DNA from: Candidatus Sulfopaludibacter sp. SbA3
GTDB lineage: Bacteria > Acidobacteriota > Terriglobia > Bryobacterales > Bryobacteraceae
Direction: 5' to 3'
Assembly: GCA_945861625.1 (NCBI GenBank)
Contig: CAMAVI010000031.1
Location: forward strand, 1-36,424
DNA length: 36,424 nucleotides
The position numbers were made by a program, and so were the translations under genes. The notes beneath the pieces are model-generated. The model was not told the origin of the DNA. It saw only the letters and a program-made list of their open reading frames with translations, and did no database searches. This document shows, in pieces, positions 8,549 through 17,001 of the stretch (position 1 is the first letter of the stretch; each line of letters opens with the position of its first letter).

Positions 8549-10339
8549 TCACTCGCCCTTGACTTCCTGCTCCAACCTATGTAGTTCGGAGAACCACTGC
8601 AGCGCTTCTTCCGCTTTCCCTTCCCGTTCCGCGGCCTTCACTCGAGTCCGCAATTCATCGAGCTGCCGGCGGCGGACATCGTCTTCAAGCCGGCGCAGGC
8701 AGGCTTCGGCTTGCGCAAGGCATTCGGCGTCATCCCCCATCTCATCGGCAGTAACCATCCCATGCAGTAGAGCGCGGGAGGGCTCGTCCAGCCGGGCATC
8801 CAGCTCTGAAAAAGCGACCGTGCCCGCTGCCGCCATCTGGCGCAACGCGTCGAAAATAGCATGACTGGCGAAGCGCGAAGTCATTGCAACCGTAAGGCGG
8901 GGTAGAATCTGTTGGCGAGTTCCGGCACTGGAAAGAAGCGCATTTAACAAGATACATTCAATGGCCGTGACCGGGCTCGTGGCCGGCGGCCGTGGCGAAG
9001 GCGGCTGGCCACGAATGGTGGGGGCGGCGGTCCGGCGGTCCAATGCCGCGCGCTTGAATTGTTCAAGGACCAAGCCGGGATCCACGCCAAGGTAGCCCGC
9101 CAGATCATTGACCACGGCGGCGCGCTCCAATTTGTCTGGAATTCTCTGCACGGCCGGAAGCAGGAACTTGAACGCATCCATGCGGCCGTCCGTGGTGCGC
9201 ATATCGAAGCGGCCGCGCGCGCGGTCGGCGAGCCAATGGAAATATCCGCTGGCGGAATCCAGCTTGGCGCGATACGCTTCAGCGCCAAATCGCTTCACGT
9301 ATTCATCGGGGTCAAGCTTCGCCCCGGTGCCGTCACTGCCCAGCGCCAGCACCTTCACGTGCAGGCTCTCATCAAGCAAGAGAGGAATCGCGCGCTCGGC
9401 GGCATTGGCGCCGGCGTCGTCGGGATCGAAGTTCACGATGACGGTATCGGCATGGCGATGCATCGCGCGCGCCTGCGGGTTGGTGAGCGCCGTTCCGCAA
9501 CTCGCCACAACTTCCTTCACGCCGGCGCTGTAAACACCGATTACATCCATGTAGCCCTCGACCAGCACGGCGCGATTGTGTTTGCGCATGCCGTCACGCG
9601 CGCGATGGAGATTGTAGAGGACCGAAGTCTTGCGGTAGATGGGCGTCTCCGGCGAATTCAGATACTTCGGTTGATCTTCATCGCGCATGCCGCGGCCGCC
9701 GAAGGCGATGACCTTACCGGATTCATCATGAATGGGAAACATGAGGCGCCCGCGGAATGCGTCGTAATATCCCGCGCCCTCCGTGCGGCGGCGGACCAGA
9801 CCGGAAGCCTCCATTTGTTCCGGCGTGAAACGCTCGTCGGTAAGCCTGCGCGTAAGAATCTGCCCGGAAGGGTCGGAGTAGCCCAGTTGGAATATCTCCA
9901 TCAACTCGGGATTCATGCCGCGCTTTGCCAGATACTCCCGCGCTTCCCTGCCCTGCGGGCCCTGCAGGGCCGCGGCATAAAGCTGCGCGGCGATCGAGTG
10001 CATGTCGTGCAGCGCCCCACGCAATTTTGAGTTAGCGTCGGTGTATTCGGTACGCTGCGGCATGGGAATGCCATTGCGCTCGGCCAGCATCTTCAGCGCC
10101 TCGGGAAAAGTCAGGCCGTCCACTTCCATCACGAAGTTCAACGCATCGCCGCCCTTGCCGCAGCCGAAGCATTTGAAAAACTGGCGGGTCTGATTGACGT
10201 TGAAGGAGGGCGTCTTTTCCTGATGGAAAGGACACAGCCCCACGTAGCGGCCGGTGGCGCCAACGCGCCGCAGGCGCACGTACTCGCCAACCACTTTGAC
10301 GATATCGATGGAAGATTTGAGTTGAGCGGCGAAGTCCAT
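8549..10339 (-). CDS. dnaG: DNA primase DnaG
   Basis: DnaG lays down RNA primers at the replication fork. The 596-aa protein has the CHC2 zinc-binding domain (C36-P-F-H39, C57-F-G-C60). The RNA-polymerase core with TOPRIM follows, with E261 in 'VLVEGYMDV', the acidic loop 'NFDPDDAG' (304-311) and 'FGGRGM'. A Pro-rich linker (about 443-455) leads to the C-terminal helicase-binding domain. Length and order match the family. Start is ATG at 10339. It is followed by rpoD and diverges from the small Cys protein at 10429 across 89 bp. Confidence 0.97.
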   Translation of the reverse strand: MDFAAQLKSSIDIVKVVGEYVRLRRVGATGRYVGLCPFHQEKTPSFNVNQTRQFFKCFGCGKGGDALNFVMEVDGLTFPEALKMLAERNGIPMPQRTEYTDANSKLRGALHDMHSIAAQLYAAALQGPQGREAREYLAKRGMNPELMEIFQLGYSDPSGQILTRRLTDERFTPEQMEASGLVRRRTEGAGYYDAFRGRLMFPIHDESGKVIAFGGRGMRDEDQPKYLNSPETPIYRKTSVLYNLHRARDGMRKHNRAVLVEGYMDVIGVYSAGVKEVVASCGTALTNPQARAMHRHADTVIVNFDPDDAGANAAERAIPLLLDESLHVKVLALGSDGTGAKLDPDEYVKRFGAEAYRAKLDSASGYFHWLADRARGRFDMRTTDGRMDAFKFLLPAVQRIPDKLERAAVVNDLAGYLGVDPGLVLEQFKRAALDRRTAAPTIRGQPPSPRPPATSPVTAIECILLNALLSSAGTRQQILPRLTVAMTSRFASHAIFDALRQMAAAGTVAFSELDARLDEPSRALLHGMVTADEMGDDAECLAQAEACLRRLEDDVRRRQLDELRTRVKAAEREGKAEEALQWFSELHRLEQEVKGE

Positions 10340-10416
10340 CGGGGCAAACTCTTAAGCGAAGATCAGAGTTCCAGATTAGCGCTTTGCGCCGTGAGGAGTA
10401 TGAAACAAATCGATGC

Positions 10417-10422
10417 TAGAAT
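10417..10422 (+). promoter_or_regulatory. Putative -10 box (TAGAAT) 6 nt before a GTG start
   Basis: TAGAAT ends exactly 6 nt before the GTG at 10429, with no ribosome-binding site between. A sigma-70 start 7 nt downstream of the box would fall on the start codon, giving a leaderless mRNA. Confidence 0.5.
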
Positions 10423-10428
10423 GATTTT

Positions 10429-10629
10429 GTGACGCTGGATGCCGAACAGGTAAAAGCATTTCAGGAACACACGGCCGGCAAGGTTCGCGATCTGCGCTGT
10501 CCGGTTCACGGCCGCGCCCCACGCCTCCGCTTCCAGGGAACGACTCTGCGTGAAGTCGATATCCGGATGAGCGGCTGCTGCGAGCAGTTGATCGGGCTGG
10601 CCAACCAGAAGATCGCGCAGCAATCGTAA
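10429..10629 (+). CDS. Small conserved Cys protein, function unknown
   Basis: The 66-aa cytosolic protein has no signal peptide. It contains C24-P-V-H27 ('RDLRCPVHGRAPRL') and a vicinal pair C50-C51 ('MSGCCEQLIGLA'), which could bind a metal or do redox chemistry. That is inference from residue pattern only. Regular amphipathic content and a well-placed -10 box support it as a real gene. Start is GTG at 10429. It diverges from dnaG. The outer-membrane protein follows 50 nt downstream. Confidence 0.7.
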   Translation: MTLDAEQVKAFQEHTAGKVRDLRCPVHGRAPRLRFQGTTLREVDIRMSGCCEQLIGLANQKIAQQS

Positions 10630-10679
10630 GCCTCTCCATTCCGTTGAAACCGGAACCCATTCCATAGCGTCAGCAGGGA

Positions 10680-11858
10680 ATGGCGCACCGTTGTCTTCGC
10701 GTTATGGCTTTGGCAGCGTTGCTGCCGTGGATGTGTTCTGTCGCGATCGGTCAGGACATCACAATCGGCGCAATTGCCGGTACCAACATTACCGATGACG
10801 TCCGGTCGGGCCACCAGACTTTTTCCAACGGCACGCCATCCCCGGAATCTCCGGCGACAACCTATATTGTCGATCCCGGTGAGCGCAGGCCCATTCTCGG
10901 GTTCAAGATAGAATACCGTCTGCCCGGCAATTTCGCACTGGAGTTCGACGCGCTGCATCGCGAGCTGAAGTACACCACAACCACAATCTACTCGCCTCCC
11001 TTTGAGTGTTGTGATGGTTTTAAGATCTCGAAATTCGGACCTTCTACCAGCACTCTCGCAACGTGGGAATTCCCGCTGCTGGCGAAGTATCGATTGCCGT
11101 TGGGAAGGCTGCATCCGTTTATCGCAGCAGGGCCATCCTTCCGTCCGGGAGGTTCGGGAACCGGACTCTCGCACGCCGGCTTCGCGGCGGGAGGCGGCCT
11201 GGAGTTCTTCACCAGAGGTTTCCGCATCTCGCCGACGTTGCGGTACACATACTGGCCGTCGGCGAATGCGTCTTTCTTTAGCCAGCCGCTTCCGAATCAG
11301 GTCGAGTTCCTGGTCGGCCTGGACCGGCCATCGACGGCGGCAGGATTCGGGGCGTTCGGCCGGCGGCTTTCCGCAGGAGTGATCGCGGGCGTTGGGCTGG
11401 GGCAGGATTTCAGAGCACTGAACTCCGGCCGAGTTCCAGAGTCCAACAGTGGCATCTACGGTGTGATGCTCGAGGCCTCCTTACCGAAGAATTTGGCCGT
11501 CGAAGTCGATGGGCTCTACCGCCCGCTGCACGGCTCCGACAATGAGTTCGGCCAGTCGGTGCGTTTCGCCCACCTGACATGGGAATTTCCCGTGTTGTTG
11601 AAGTACAAGTTTTGGAACGACCGGCGATGGCGGCCCGTGCTGGAAGCTGGACCGTCGTTTCGCGCCGAAGGAAATTTGAATTTGCAGCCCGTTTCGCATT
11701 TTGGCGCCACGGTAGGAGTGGGACTGGAAACGAAATTGTCCAAACTCAAGATCACTCCGATGGTGCGTTACACCCACTGGGGCAGCCAGACGAATTACCT
11801 GTTCCAGCCGCAGACCTGGGCGAATCAGACCCAGTTGCTCGTATCCTTTACGTTTTGA
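10680..11858 (+). CDS. Outer-membrane beta-barrel protein with two duplicated barrels
   Basis: The 392-aa secreted protein has a signal peptide ending near AIGQ (residue 24) and ends in Phe (LLVSFTF), as expected for a BAM-inserted barrel. It is an internal duplication. Residues about 25-212 and 228-392 align through the shared blocks 'TWEFPLLAKY' / 'TWEFPVLLKY', 'AAGPSF' / 'EAGPSF', 'LRYTYW' / 'VRYTHW' and 'NQVEFLVGL' / 'NQTQLLVSF'. Each half would give an eight-stranded OmpA/OmpX-like barrel. Function is unknown. Start is ATG at 10680 with CAGGGA upstream, and a TAGCGT box 9 nt before the start. Confidence 0.88.
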   Translation: MAHRCLRVMALAALLPWMCSVAIGQDITIGAIAGTNITDDVRSGHQTFSNGTPSPESPATTYIVDPGERRPILGFKIEYRLPGNFALEFDALHRELKYTTTTIYSPPFECCDGFKISKFGPSTSTLATWEFPLLAKYRLPLGRLHPFIAAGPSFRPGGSGTGLSHAGFAAGGGLEFFTRGFRISPTLRYTYWPSANASFFSQPLPNQVEFLVGLDRPSTAAGFGAFGRRLSAGVIAGVGLGQDFRALNSGRVPESNSGIYGVMLEASLPKNLAVEVDGLYRPLHGSDNEFGQSVRFAHLTWEFPVLLKYKFWNDRRWRPVLEAGPSFRAEGNLNLQPVSHFGATVGVGLETKLSKLKITPMVRYTHWGSQTNYLFQPQTWANQTQLLVSFTF

Positions 11859-11876
11859 TGACGGCCGCGCTGGCGC

Positions 11877-13565
11877 TTAGGTGCCCGGTGCGTACTCGAT
11901 GACCAGCGCCGTGATATCGTCGCGGATCGCGCCGCCTTCGGTGAACTCATCCACGGCCTTCAGCAACGCGGCATGCAGTTCCGTCGCGCTCAATCCGGCG
12001 TGCGTGCGCAGGCACTGCCGCAGGCGCTCCGTATCGAAAAACGCGCCACTGTAACTTTCCGCATCCGTGAGACCGTCGCTATAGATAACGATCTTATCGC
12101 CCACCGCCAATTTGGTCTGCACCATTTGAAAGGTGGCTTCTTCCAGCATGCCCACGGGCATGGACGTGGTGTGCAAAGTGCGGATGCGTCCATCAAGGCT
12201 CAGCAGCAACGGAGCACAGTGGCCGGCGTTGGAATAACTCAGCAAGCCTGACGATTCCAGAATCCCGTAAAAAACAGTGGCGTACTTTTCACCGCGGGTG
12301 CGCTCCAACAGAAATTCATTGAGGCGGGCCATGCGCGGCTGAATGTGCAGCGGATCGCCGGAGGCCATCAGGAACGTCCCCTGCAACAGACTCGCCAACA
12401 GGGCGGAGCTCACGCCCTTCCCGGAGACGTCGGCCACAACCGCGGTCCACGATTCCGGGGAATTCTGGTGGACATCGAAATAATCACCGCCCACCTGCGC
12501 CGAGGGTGTACTGGAGCCGGCCGCGCGGAACCAGCCATCTTGCGGCATGGAGACGGGCTGCAAGCCCTGCTGGATCTGACGGGCGATGCGAAGCTCGTCT
12601 TCCATGCGCGCCTTGCCGCGTTCCTCTTCGAGGAGCCGCGCGTTTTCCAGAATGGTGGAGGCTTCGATGGCGAGCGTCTGCAGGAGCTCCCGGTTGCCGG
12701 ACGACAGATCGGCGGGGGTGGCCCGCGAGTCCATATAGATCAGCCCCACCGTGTCTTCGATGGCGGAAATGTTGCGCGTCGCATCCGCGGTTCCGGAGCC
12801 ACCGCGCAAGCGGATTAAGGGTAGACATACGGCGCTGCGGAGCTCCAGTTGCGCCACGGTCATCTCCGGCCGCACGCCCTCCCGATCGAAAGGATCGAAC
12901 GACATGGATAGCAGATCACGGCGGGTGGCCAGCGCCTCATGGATAACGTGCGAAGGAACGCGCAGGTCCTCCGGATTCAATTGACGTCCCGATTTGTCGC
13001 GAGCAACGGTAACGTTCAATTCGGCGGAGCGGTCAGCGGTGGGGCGAAGCAGCAGGAATCCGCGTTCGCAGCCGGTGACGGCCAGCGCGGCATCCACGAC
13101 GGCGGCGAGCACTTCATTGGTGGAGAGCGCATTCTGCAGAGCCCGGGCGACTTCCACCAGGGATCGCAACTTGACCAGATCCCGCGCCTTGCCGGCATCT
13201 TCTCCGGACTGCGACGCAGACGGCAGTTGTTCCAGCAGGCGCCGGATCTCCCTGTGCTCCAGCGAGAAAGTGATCTGGTAGGAATCGCGAACACCGAATT
13301 CGATGCGATCGGAATTACGCAGCACATGCCGCGCGATCCGTGCGCCGTTCACCCAGGTGCCATGCCGGCTGTTTAAGTCCTCGATGACGTAAGAATCATT
13401 CTCGAAAGCGATCCGGCAATGGGTGCGGGAAGCGCGGTTATCGCGCAAGACCAGACTGTTGCCCGCCTGGCGGCCGATCGAAAATGGCAATGCGTTCAGT
13501 TCGAGGCGTTGGCGTTCGCCGGAAAGGTCGACGACCTGCAAAACGGCAGAAGGACGGTCCGCCAT
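11877..13565 (-). CDS. FHA-GAF-SpoIIE (PP2C-type) phosphatase, RsbU-like
   Basis: This is a multidomain signalling phosphatase. An N-terminal FHA domain (about 28-96: SIGRQAGNSLVL, SRTHCRI, NSRHGTWVNG) reads phosphothreonine. A GAF domain (about 145-305) and a coiled linker (305-335, RIARQIQQGLQP) follow. The PP2C-SpoIIE catalytic domain (about 350-560) carries the metal-binding acids in GGDYFD (D361), DVSGKG (D379), YSDGLTDAE and DDITALVIEY. Such proteins usually dephosphorylate anti-anti-sigma factors. None is encoded here. The FHA domain suggests input from a Ser/Thr kinase, perhaps the one at 5004. I chose ATG at 13565, which overlaps the fur stop as TGATG, so translation is coupled. Confidence 0.92.
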   Translation of the reverse strand: MADRPSAVLQVVDLSGERQRLELNALPFSIGRQAGNSLVLRDNRASRTHCRIAFENDSYVIEDLNSRHGTWVNGARIARHVLRNSDRIEFGVRDSYQITFSLEHREIRRLLEQLPSASQSGEDAGKARDLVKLRSLVEVARALQNALSTNEVLAAVVDAALAVTGCERGFLLLRPTADRSAELNVTVARDKSGRQLNPEDLRVPSHVIHEALATRRDLLSMSFDPFDREGVRPEMTVAQLELRSAVCLPLIRLRGGSGTADATRNISAIEDTVGLIYMDSRATPADLSSGNRELLQTLAIEASTILENARLLEEERGKARMEDELRIARQIQQGLQPVSMPQDGWFRAAGSSTPSAQVGGDYFDVHQNSPESWTAVVADVSGKGVSSALLASLLQGTFLMASGDPLHIQPRMARLNEFLLERTRGEKYATVFYGILESSGLLSYSNAGHCAPLLLSLDGRIRTLHTTSMPVGMLEEATFQMVQTKLAVGDKIVIYSDGLTDAESYSGAFFDTERLRQCLRTHAGLSATELHAALLKAVDEFTEGGAIRDDITALVIEYAPGT

Positions 13566-14038
13566 CAGCTTGGCTGTTGCTGGGTTTTCTCGGCGGCCTC
13601 CCGCGCGATCTGAGGCTGGCAATCCGGGCAGTAGCCGCCCAGTTCGGTGCGGGCGACAATAATCTTGAAGCCGAAGCTGCTCTCCACCTGTTTGCGCATC
13701 GACTGCAGAGGCTCGCCGAAGAACTCTTCGATTTTGCCGCAGCGCAGACAGATCAGGTGGGCGTGCTCCTGTTTCAGGCGGCTTTCGTAATAGTGCTGAT
13801 CGCCTTCAAAGTGCAGGAGATCGAGTTCATCCACCAGCCCGCCTTTCTTGAGCAACTTCAGCGTGCGATAGACGGTGACGCGATTCAGCTTGGGGTCTTC
13901 CTTGATGGCCATCTGGTAGAGCGCCTCGGCGTTCAGGTGACGGCCGGAGCGATCCAGGAGGTCCAGCAGGATGCGGCGCTGACGGGTAAGCCGTACCCCG
14001 CGCTCCTTGAGCGAATTCTGCATTCCCGCAGTTGGCAT
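13565..14038 (-). CDS. fur: Fur-family metal-responsive repressor
   Basis: This winged-helix regulator binds DNA when loaded with metal or when its metal site is unoxidised. From ATG at 14038 it is 157 aa, normal for the family. It has the DNA-binding domain (about 10-80, 'RLTRQRRILLDLL', 'NRVTVYRTLKLL'), the metal region 'EHAHLICLRCGKIEEF' (H92, H94, C97, C100, E104) and a second Cys pair C137-P-D-C140 that completes a structural Zn site. Whether it is Fur, PerR or Zur cannot be decided. The open frame extends 41 codons upstream without family similarity. It is translationally coupled to the SpoIIE phosphatase. Confidence 0.9.
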   Translation of the reverse strand: MPTAGMQNSLKERGVRLTRQRRILLDLLDRSGRHLNAEALYQMAIKEDPKLNRVTVYRTLKLLKKGGLVDELDLLHFEGDQHYYESRLKQEHAHLICLRCGKIEEFFGEPLQSMRKQVESSFGFKIIVARTELGGYCPDCQPQIAREAAEKTQQQPS

Positions 14039-14177
14039 GGATATCTTGAGGGTAGCAAATCGTGAGTCACGGCAGACTTGAAACTTTAAGTTCCACGGAT
14101 ACCGGAGGTTAGCGCCGCGCGCCCGCGGCCGGCGGCCGCTTCGCATATAAGATTGACGCAAGAAAAGGGTGCCGCTG
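14039..14177. promoter_or_regulatory. Divergent region fur / unknown gene
   Basis: The 139-bp spacer carries TATAAGAT (14146-14153) on the plus strand, a fair -10, followed by AAAAGGG 8 nt before ATG 14178. On the minus strand TACCCT ends 10 nt before the fur ATG. A very GC-rich run (14113-14140) lies in the middle. No clear Fur-box palindrome was seen. Confidence 0.4.
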
Positions 14178-15077
14178 ATGACAACGCATGTGCATTTGTA
14201 CTGGCTGAGAGAGTCCGGTTGCGATATGGGGACGCCGCTGCGGATTGCGGATCTCGATCCGGCGATTCAGCAGAAGGTCGCCGCTTTGGCCCACGGGGAT
14301 GCCGGTCCGTTGACGCTGCAGCTTCCCTTCTTCAATCGCCGCGAATCGCGACGCCGCGCCGAGGTGTTGCGGGGATTGCAGCTGGTCCGGGAGGGCGATG
14401 TCATCCGCAGCATTCCCGCCACGGCGGCGGCGGCCTTGCGGGATTACACGGCCTTGCTGCTGGCGTCAGAGCCGGGCTGGATGAATGCTCCCAATGAAAC
14501 GAACCCTGGATACTTTGCCGCGTGGCAGAAAGTTTCGCTCGCGCTGCAAAGGGCCCTCCGGCAATGGATTCCCGAGATTTACTTCCGCGACGCCGCGAGC
14601 TATGAGGATCGCCCGGCAGCCTATCCACTGCTGGTGTATGAAGCGAGCAAGATGTGCTTCGGCCGGCCGCGCACGGAGTTCACTTATGACCTGGCCGATC
14701 CGGACACGCTGCCGCGCGCGATGTACATGATTGGACAATCGCTACAGCGGGTGCTGGCGGGGGTGGAACGCAGACTGTTCGACGAAGGGCGTCCCGAACT
14801 GGCCCGCCGCTACGCACCCATCTGGTACGAAGATATTTTGCGGGCGGTCCGCGCCAAGCCCCGGCCCCTGATCACACTGGTGGGCGACGAAGCCCTATTC
14901 ATCAATGCGGTAATCGACCTGGGAAGCGCGCGAAAGTTGGAAGCCGTAAAGCCGTTCGCGCGAACGGCGAATCTGGCGCTGCGGACAATTTATGCCATGG
15001 ATCTGCGAACGCTGGCTCCGGCGCTGCTCGCCGAAGCCACCAAGGCTTTGCAAAACGCGAAAGGGGCGAACGGATAG
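14178..15077 (+). CDS. Protein of unknown function, helical, cytosolic
   Basis: The 299-aa product is not recognised. It has no signal peptide or membrane helix and is predicted from composition to be mostly alpha-helical. Features that might be conserved are 'LPFFNRRESRRRAE' (about 50-63), 'NETNPGYFAAWQKVS' and 'YPLLVYEASKMCFGRPRTEFTYDL'. I chose ATG at 14178 with AAAAGGG 8 nt before it. A GTG three codons earlier and an ATG 16 codons later (before GTPLRIADLD) are alternatives. It diverges from fur and converges with the copper-monooxygenase gene, so its context gives no functional clue. Confidence 0.75.
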   Translation: MTTHVHLYWLRESGCDMGTPLRIADLDPAIQQKVAALAHGDAGPLTLQLPFFNRRESRRRAEVLRGLQLVREGDVIRSIPATAAAALRDYTALLLASEPGWMNAPNETNPGYFAAWQKVSLALQRALRQWIPEIYFRDAASYEDRPAAYPLLVYEASKMCFGRPRTEFTYDLADPDTLPRAMYMIGQSLQRVLAGVERRLFDEGRPELARRYAPIWYEDILRAVRAKPRPLITLVGDEALFINAVIDLGSARKLEAVKPFARTANLALRTIYAMDLRTLAPALLAEATKALQNAKGANG

Positions 15078-15110
15078 CTCCGCCCGCCCCCATTTGCGAC
15101 TTACAGGTTT

Positions 15111-16457
15111 CTATTTCGTGTTCATTGCCCCGAGCGTGCTCAACGCCGGCCCAGCGCCCTGAGGACGCGGCAGGAGACTTGGGCCGGTCGATCGCAAAAC
15201 CTCCCCGATATCCGTGTTTACGGGGACCAGGAAGCCTAGGAAGCTGGACTGCATCTCGTCCCAATTCTGCAGGCCCCAATACACTTCCTGTTTGGGGTCG
15301 GGATTGAACTTGTTGTTGGGCGAGTTGTCGAAGTGCACGATGGTGACGATGCGGGTGCCTTTGGGCAGCAGGATCGGCTCTTGCAAGCTATAGCCGAGCT
15401 GCCATTCGAAATCGAACTTTCCTTTGAAGACCGTCTGGGTTTCGCCGGTCGGATAAATCAGCCGAAGCTCATAGTCCTTGCCGCGCAGGTGCATGTGCGG
15501 CTGGATGTAAGTGAGCTTGGTTTCCACACCCACGGTGCTTTCGGCAACCACCTCGGCGTTGCTATCGCCAGCCGGAATCACAAGGTTCAGGGCCGCCGGA
15601 GTACCGGGCGAAAGGAAGTAACGCACATTGGGCTTGGATTTGGCCAGCACCACTCCGACCTTGGAACGGTCCGTGGTGATCTTGCCCGCGGCTGTGTAGT
15701 GCAGCTCAAAAACAAAATCCGATCCCTTGGGGATCAACTTCGCCGAGCCGTCGATATCGAACGATTGCGCGCCCAGGCCCGGATTGAATTTGCCGAGAAT
15801 GTCGTTGCCATCGCTCAAGCTGACTCTGCCGGCTTCGCGGCCCTCGTAGGGCTTGCCGGGTTCGGCGTCGGCCATCCATTTCGAGCCGGGAGGCAGGACC
15901 CACACTTTGCCGTGATGCAGAACCTTCGGATTGCTGGGGCGCATCTCGGCGGCTTCCACCCACAGATCTTCTTTAATATTGCCGGGGACGCGGATGTACT
16001 TATAGTTGATGGTGCCGGCCGCGGGGAGCACGAAATCTTCGGGCATCTCAATGACCAAGTCCGGTTTGATCTTCCAACCGGAAGTGAACTGCACCGGCGC
16101 GGGCTTGTCCTTGGCGTCGCCTTCCGGGGCGCCGCTATCGGCCCACGCGGAAAGAATATTGATCTCTTCCTGGCTCAGCCGGCGGTCATTCGCGAAGTGG
16201 CCGTAGCTGGGATCGGCAAACCAGGGCGGCATCTTCTTGCTGAGCACGGCGGCCTTCATGGCCTTGGCCCAGGGACGCGCCTCCGCATACGTCAGCAGCG
16301 ACATGGGGGCGACCTCGCCGGTGCGATGGCATTCCTGGCAGTTCTTCTGCAACACAGGAAGGACTTCCTTATTAAAGGTGACGTTGGACGCGGCCATGGC
16401 GGCAACGCCGGCCAAACAACCTAGTCCCACAAATCGAACCAGCGGCGGAATCCTCAT
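15111..16457 (-). CDS. Cytochrome c fused to PHM-like copper monooxygenase
   Basis: This is a periplasmic redox enzyme candidate of 448 aa. After an N-terminal signal (1-22) comes a c-type cytochrome domain (about 25-110) with C40-QE-C43-H44 and a likely axial Met in 'KKMPPW' (M76). The remainder resembles the two-domain fold of peptidylglycine alpha-hydroxylating and dopamine beta-monooxygenases. All six copper ligands have counterparts: H181-H182 ('KVLHHGKVW'), H253 ('FELHYT'), H321/H323 ('QPHMHLRG') and M402 ('WDEMQSSF'). The substrate is unknown. Heme could donate electrons in place of ascorbate, which is inference. It is the last gene of a three-gene operon. Start ATG 16457 has TAGGAGG upstream. 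Confidence 0.85.
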   Translation of the reverse strand: MRIPPLVRFVGLGCLAGVAAMAASNVTFNKEVLPVLQKNCQECHRTGEVAPMSLLTYAEARPWAKAMKAAVLSKKMPPWFADPSYGHFANDRRLSQEEINILSAWADSGAPEGDAKDKPAPVQFTSGWKIKPDLVIEMPEDFVLPAAGTINYKYIRVPGNIKEDLWVEAAEMRPSNPKVLHHGKVWVLPPGSKWMADAEPGKPYEGREAGRVSLSDGNDILGKFNPGLGAQSFDIDGSAKLIPKGSDFVFELHYTAAGKITTDRSKVGVVLAKSKPNVRYFLSPGTPAALNLVIPAGDSNAEVVAESTVGVETKLTYIQPHMHLRGKDYELRLIYPTGETQTVFKGKFDFEWQLGYSLQEPILLPKGTRIVTIVHFDNSPNNKFNPDPKQEVYWGLQNWDEMQSSFLGFLVPVNTDIGEVLRSTGPSLLPRPQGAGPALSTLGAMNTK

Positions 16458-16485
16458 CAGACTAGCCTCCTATCGGCATCCAGAA

Positions 16486-17001
16486 TTATTTCACAATTTC
16501 GACCTGGAGGGAAACGTCCAGAGTCTTGGGAGGCAAGCACATACTGTCATTACAGGCCTGATAGCGGAGCTTGCCGGTCAGAGTCGCGGGCCCTGGCGCG
16601 GCGCTCGCGGGCGCCTTGAAGCGAGTAACGATCTGAAAGTCGCCCGTGAAAACGGACAGCGGCTTCTCCGAGAACTTGTACTTTTCCATGTGCGGTTTGG
16701 GGAACGTAAAGCCGGTGGCCTCCAGCGGCCCGGTGTCCCAGGTGAGACGCAAGGGAATGAGATAGTCGTCGGAAGGAGTGTTGCTGTTGACGTGGTAGCC
16801 GGGCCGCAACTCCACCGGCAAGACTGAATCAATCGTGGCGCCGGGTTTCGCAACGGCCTTTTTCGGCGGCACGAAGTTCAAAACGCCGGGCTGGGCGAAC
16901 CCCTTACCGATGAGCTGGGCGAAGCAAGCCGGCGAGCAGGCCAGGACCAGCGTCATGTAAAGCAGCGCTCTTGGGATCTTCAAGCAGTTTAAGAATCTCA
17001 T
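16486..17001 (-). CDS. Stand-alone DsbD N-terminal-domain-like periplasmic protein
   Basis: This resembles the alpha (periplasmic) domain of the thiol reductant transporter DsbD, which relays electrons to periplasmic partners, but it lacks the membrane and thioredoxin parts. From ATG at 17001 it is 171 aa. A signal peptide (MRFLNCLKI...SPACFAQ) leads to an immunoglobulin-like domain with 'RPGYHVNSNTPSDDYLIP' and the redox motif 'RYQACNDSMCLPPKT' (Cys-x4-Cys). The start lies inside the 3' end of the TlpA gene (98 bp shared). It precedes the cytochrome c/copper enzyme by 28 nt, so it may supply electrons for, or help assemble, that protein. This is inference. Confidence 0.8.
   Translation of the reverse strand: MRFLNCLKIPRALLYMTLVLACSPACFAQLIGKGFAQPGVLNFVPPKKAVAKPGATIDSVLPVELRPGYHVNSNTPSDDYLIPLRLTWDTGPLEATGFTFPKPHMEKYKFSEKPLSVFTGDFQIVTRFKAPASAAPGPATLTGKLRYQACNDSMCLPPKTLDVSLQVEIVK

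Noticed and set aside
14039-14161. N-terminal extension of fur by 41 codons
   Set aside because: No family similarity, and it would overlap the -10 region of the divergent gene. ATG at 14038 gives a normal Fur length.
15333-16424. 363-codon plus-strand ORF
   Set aside because: It is antisense to the cytochrome c/copper monooxygenase gene, whose motifs are clear. No independent start signal or domain.
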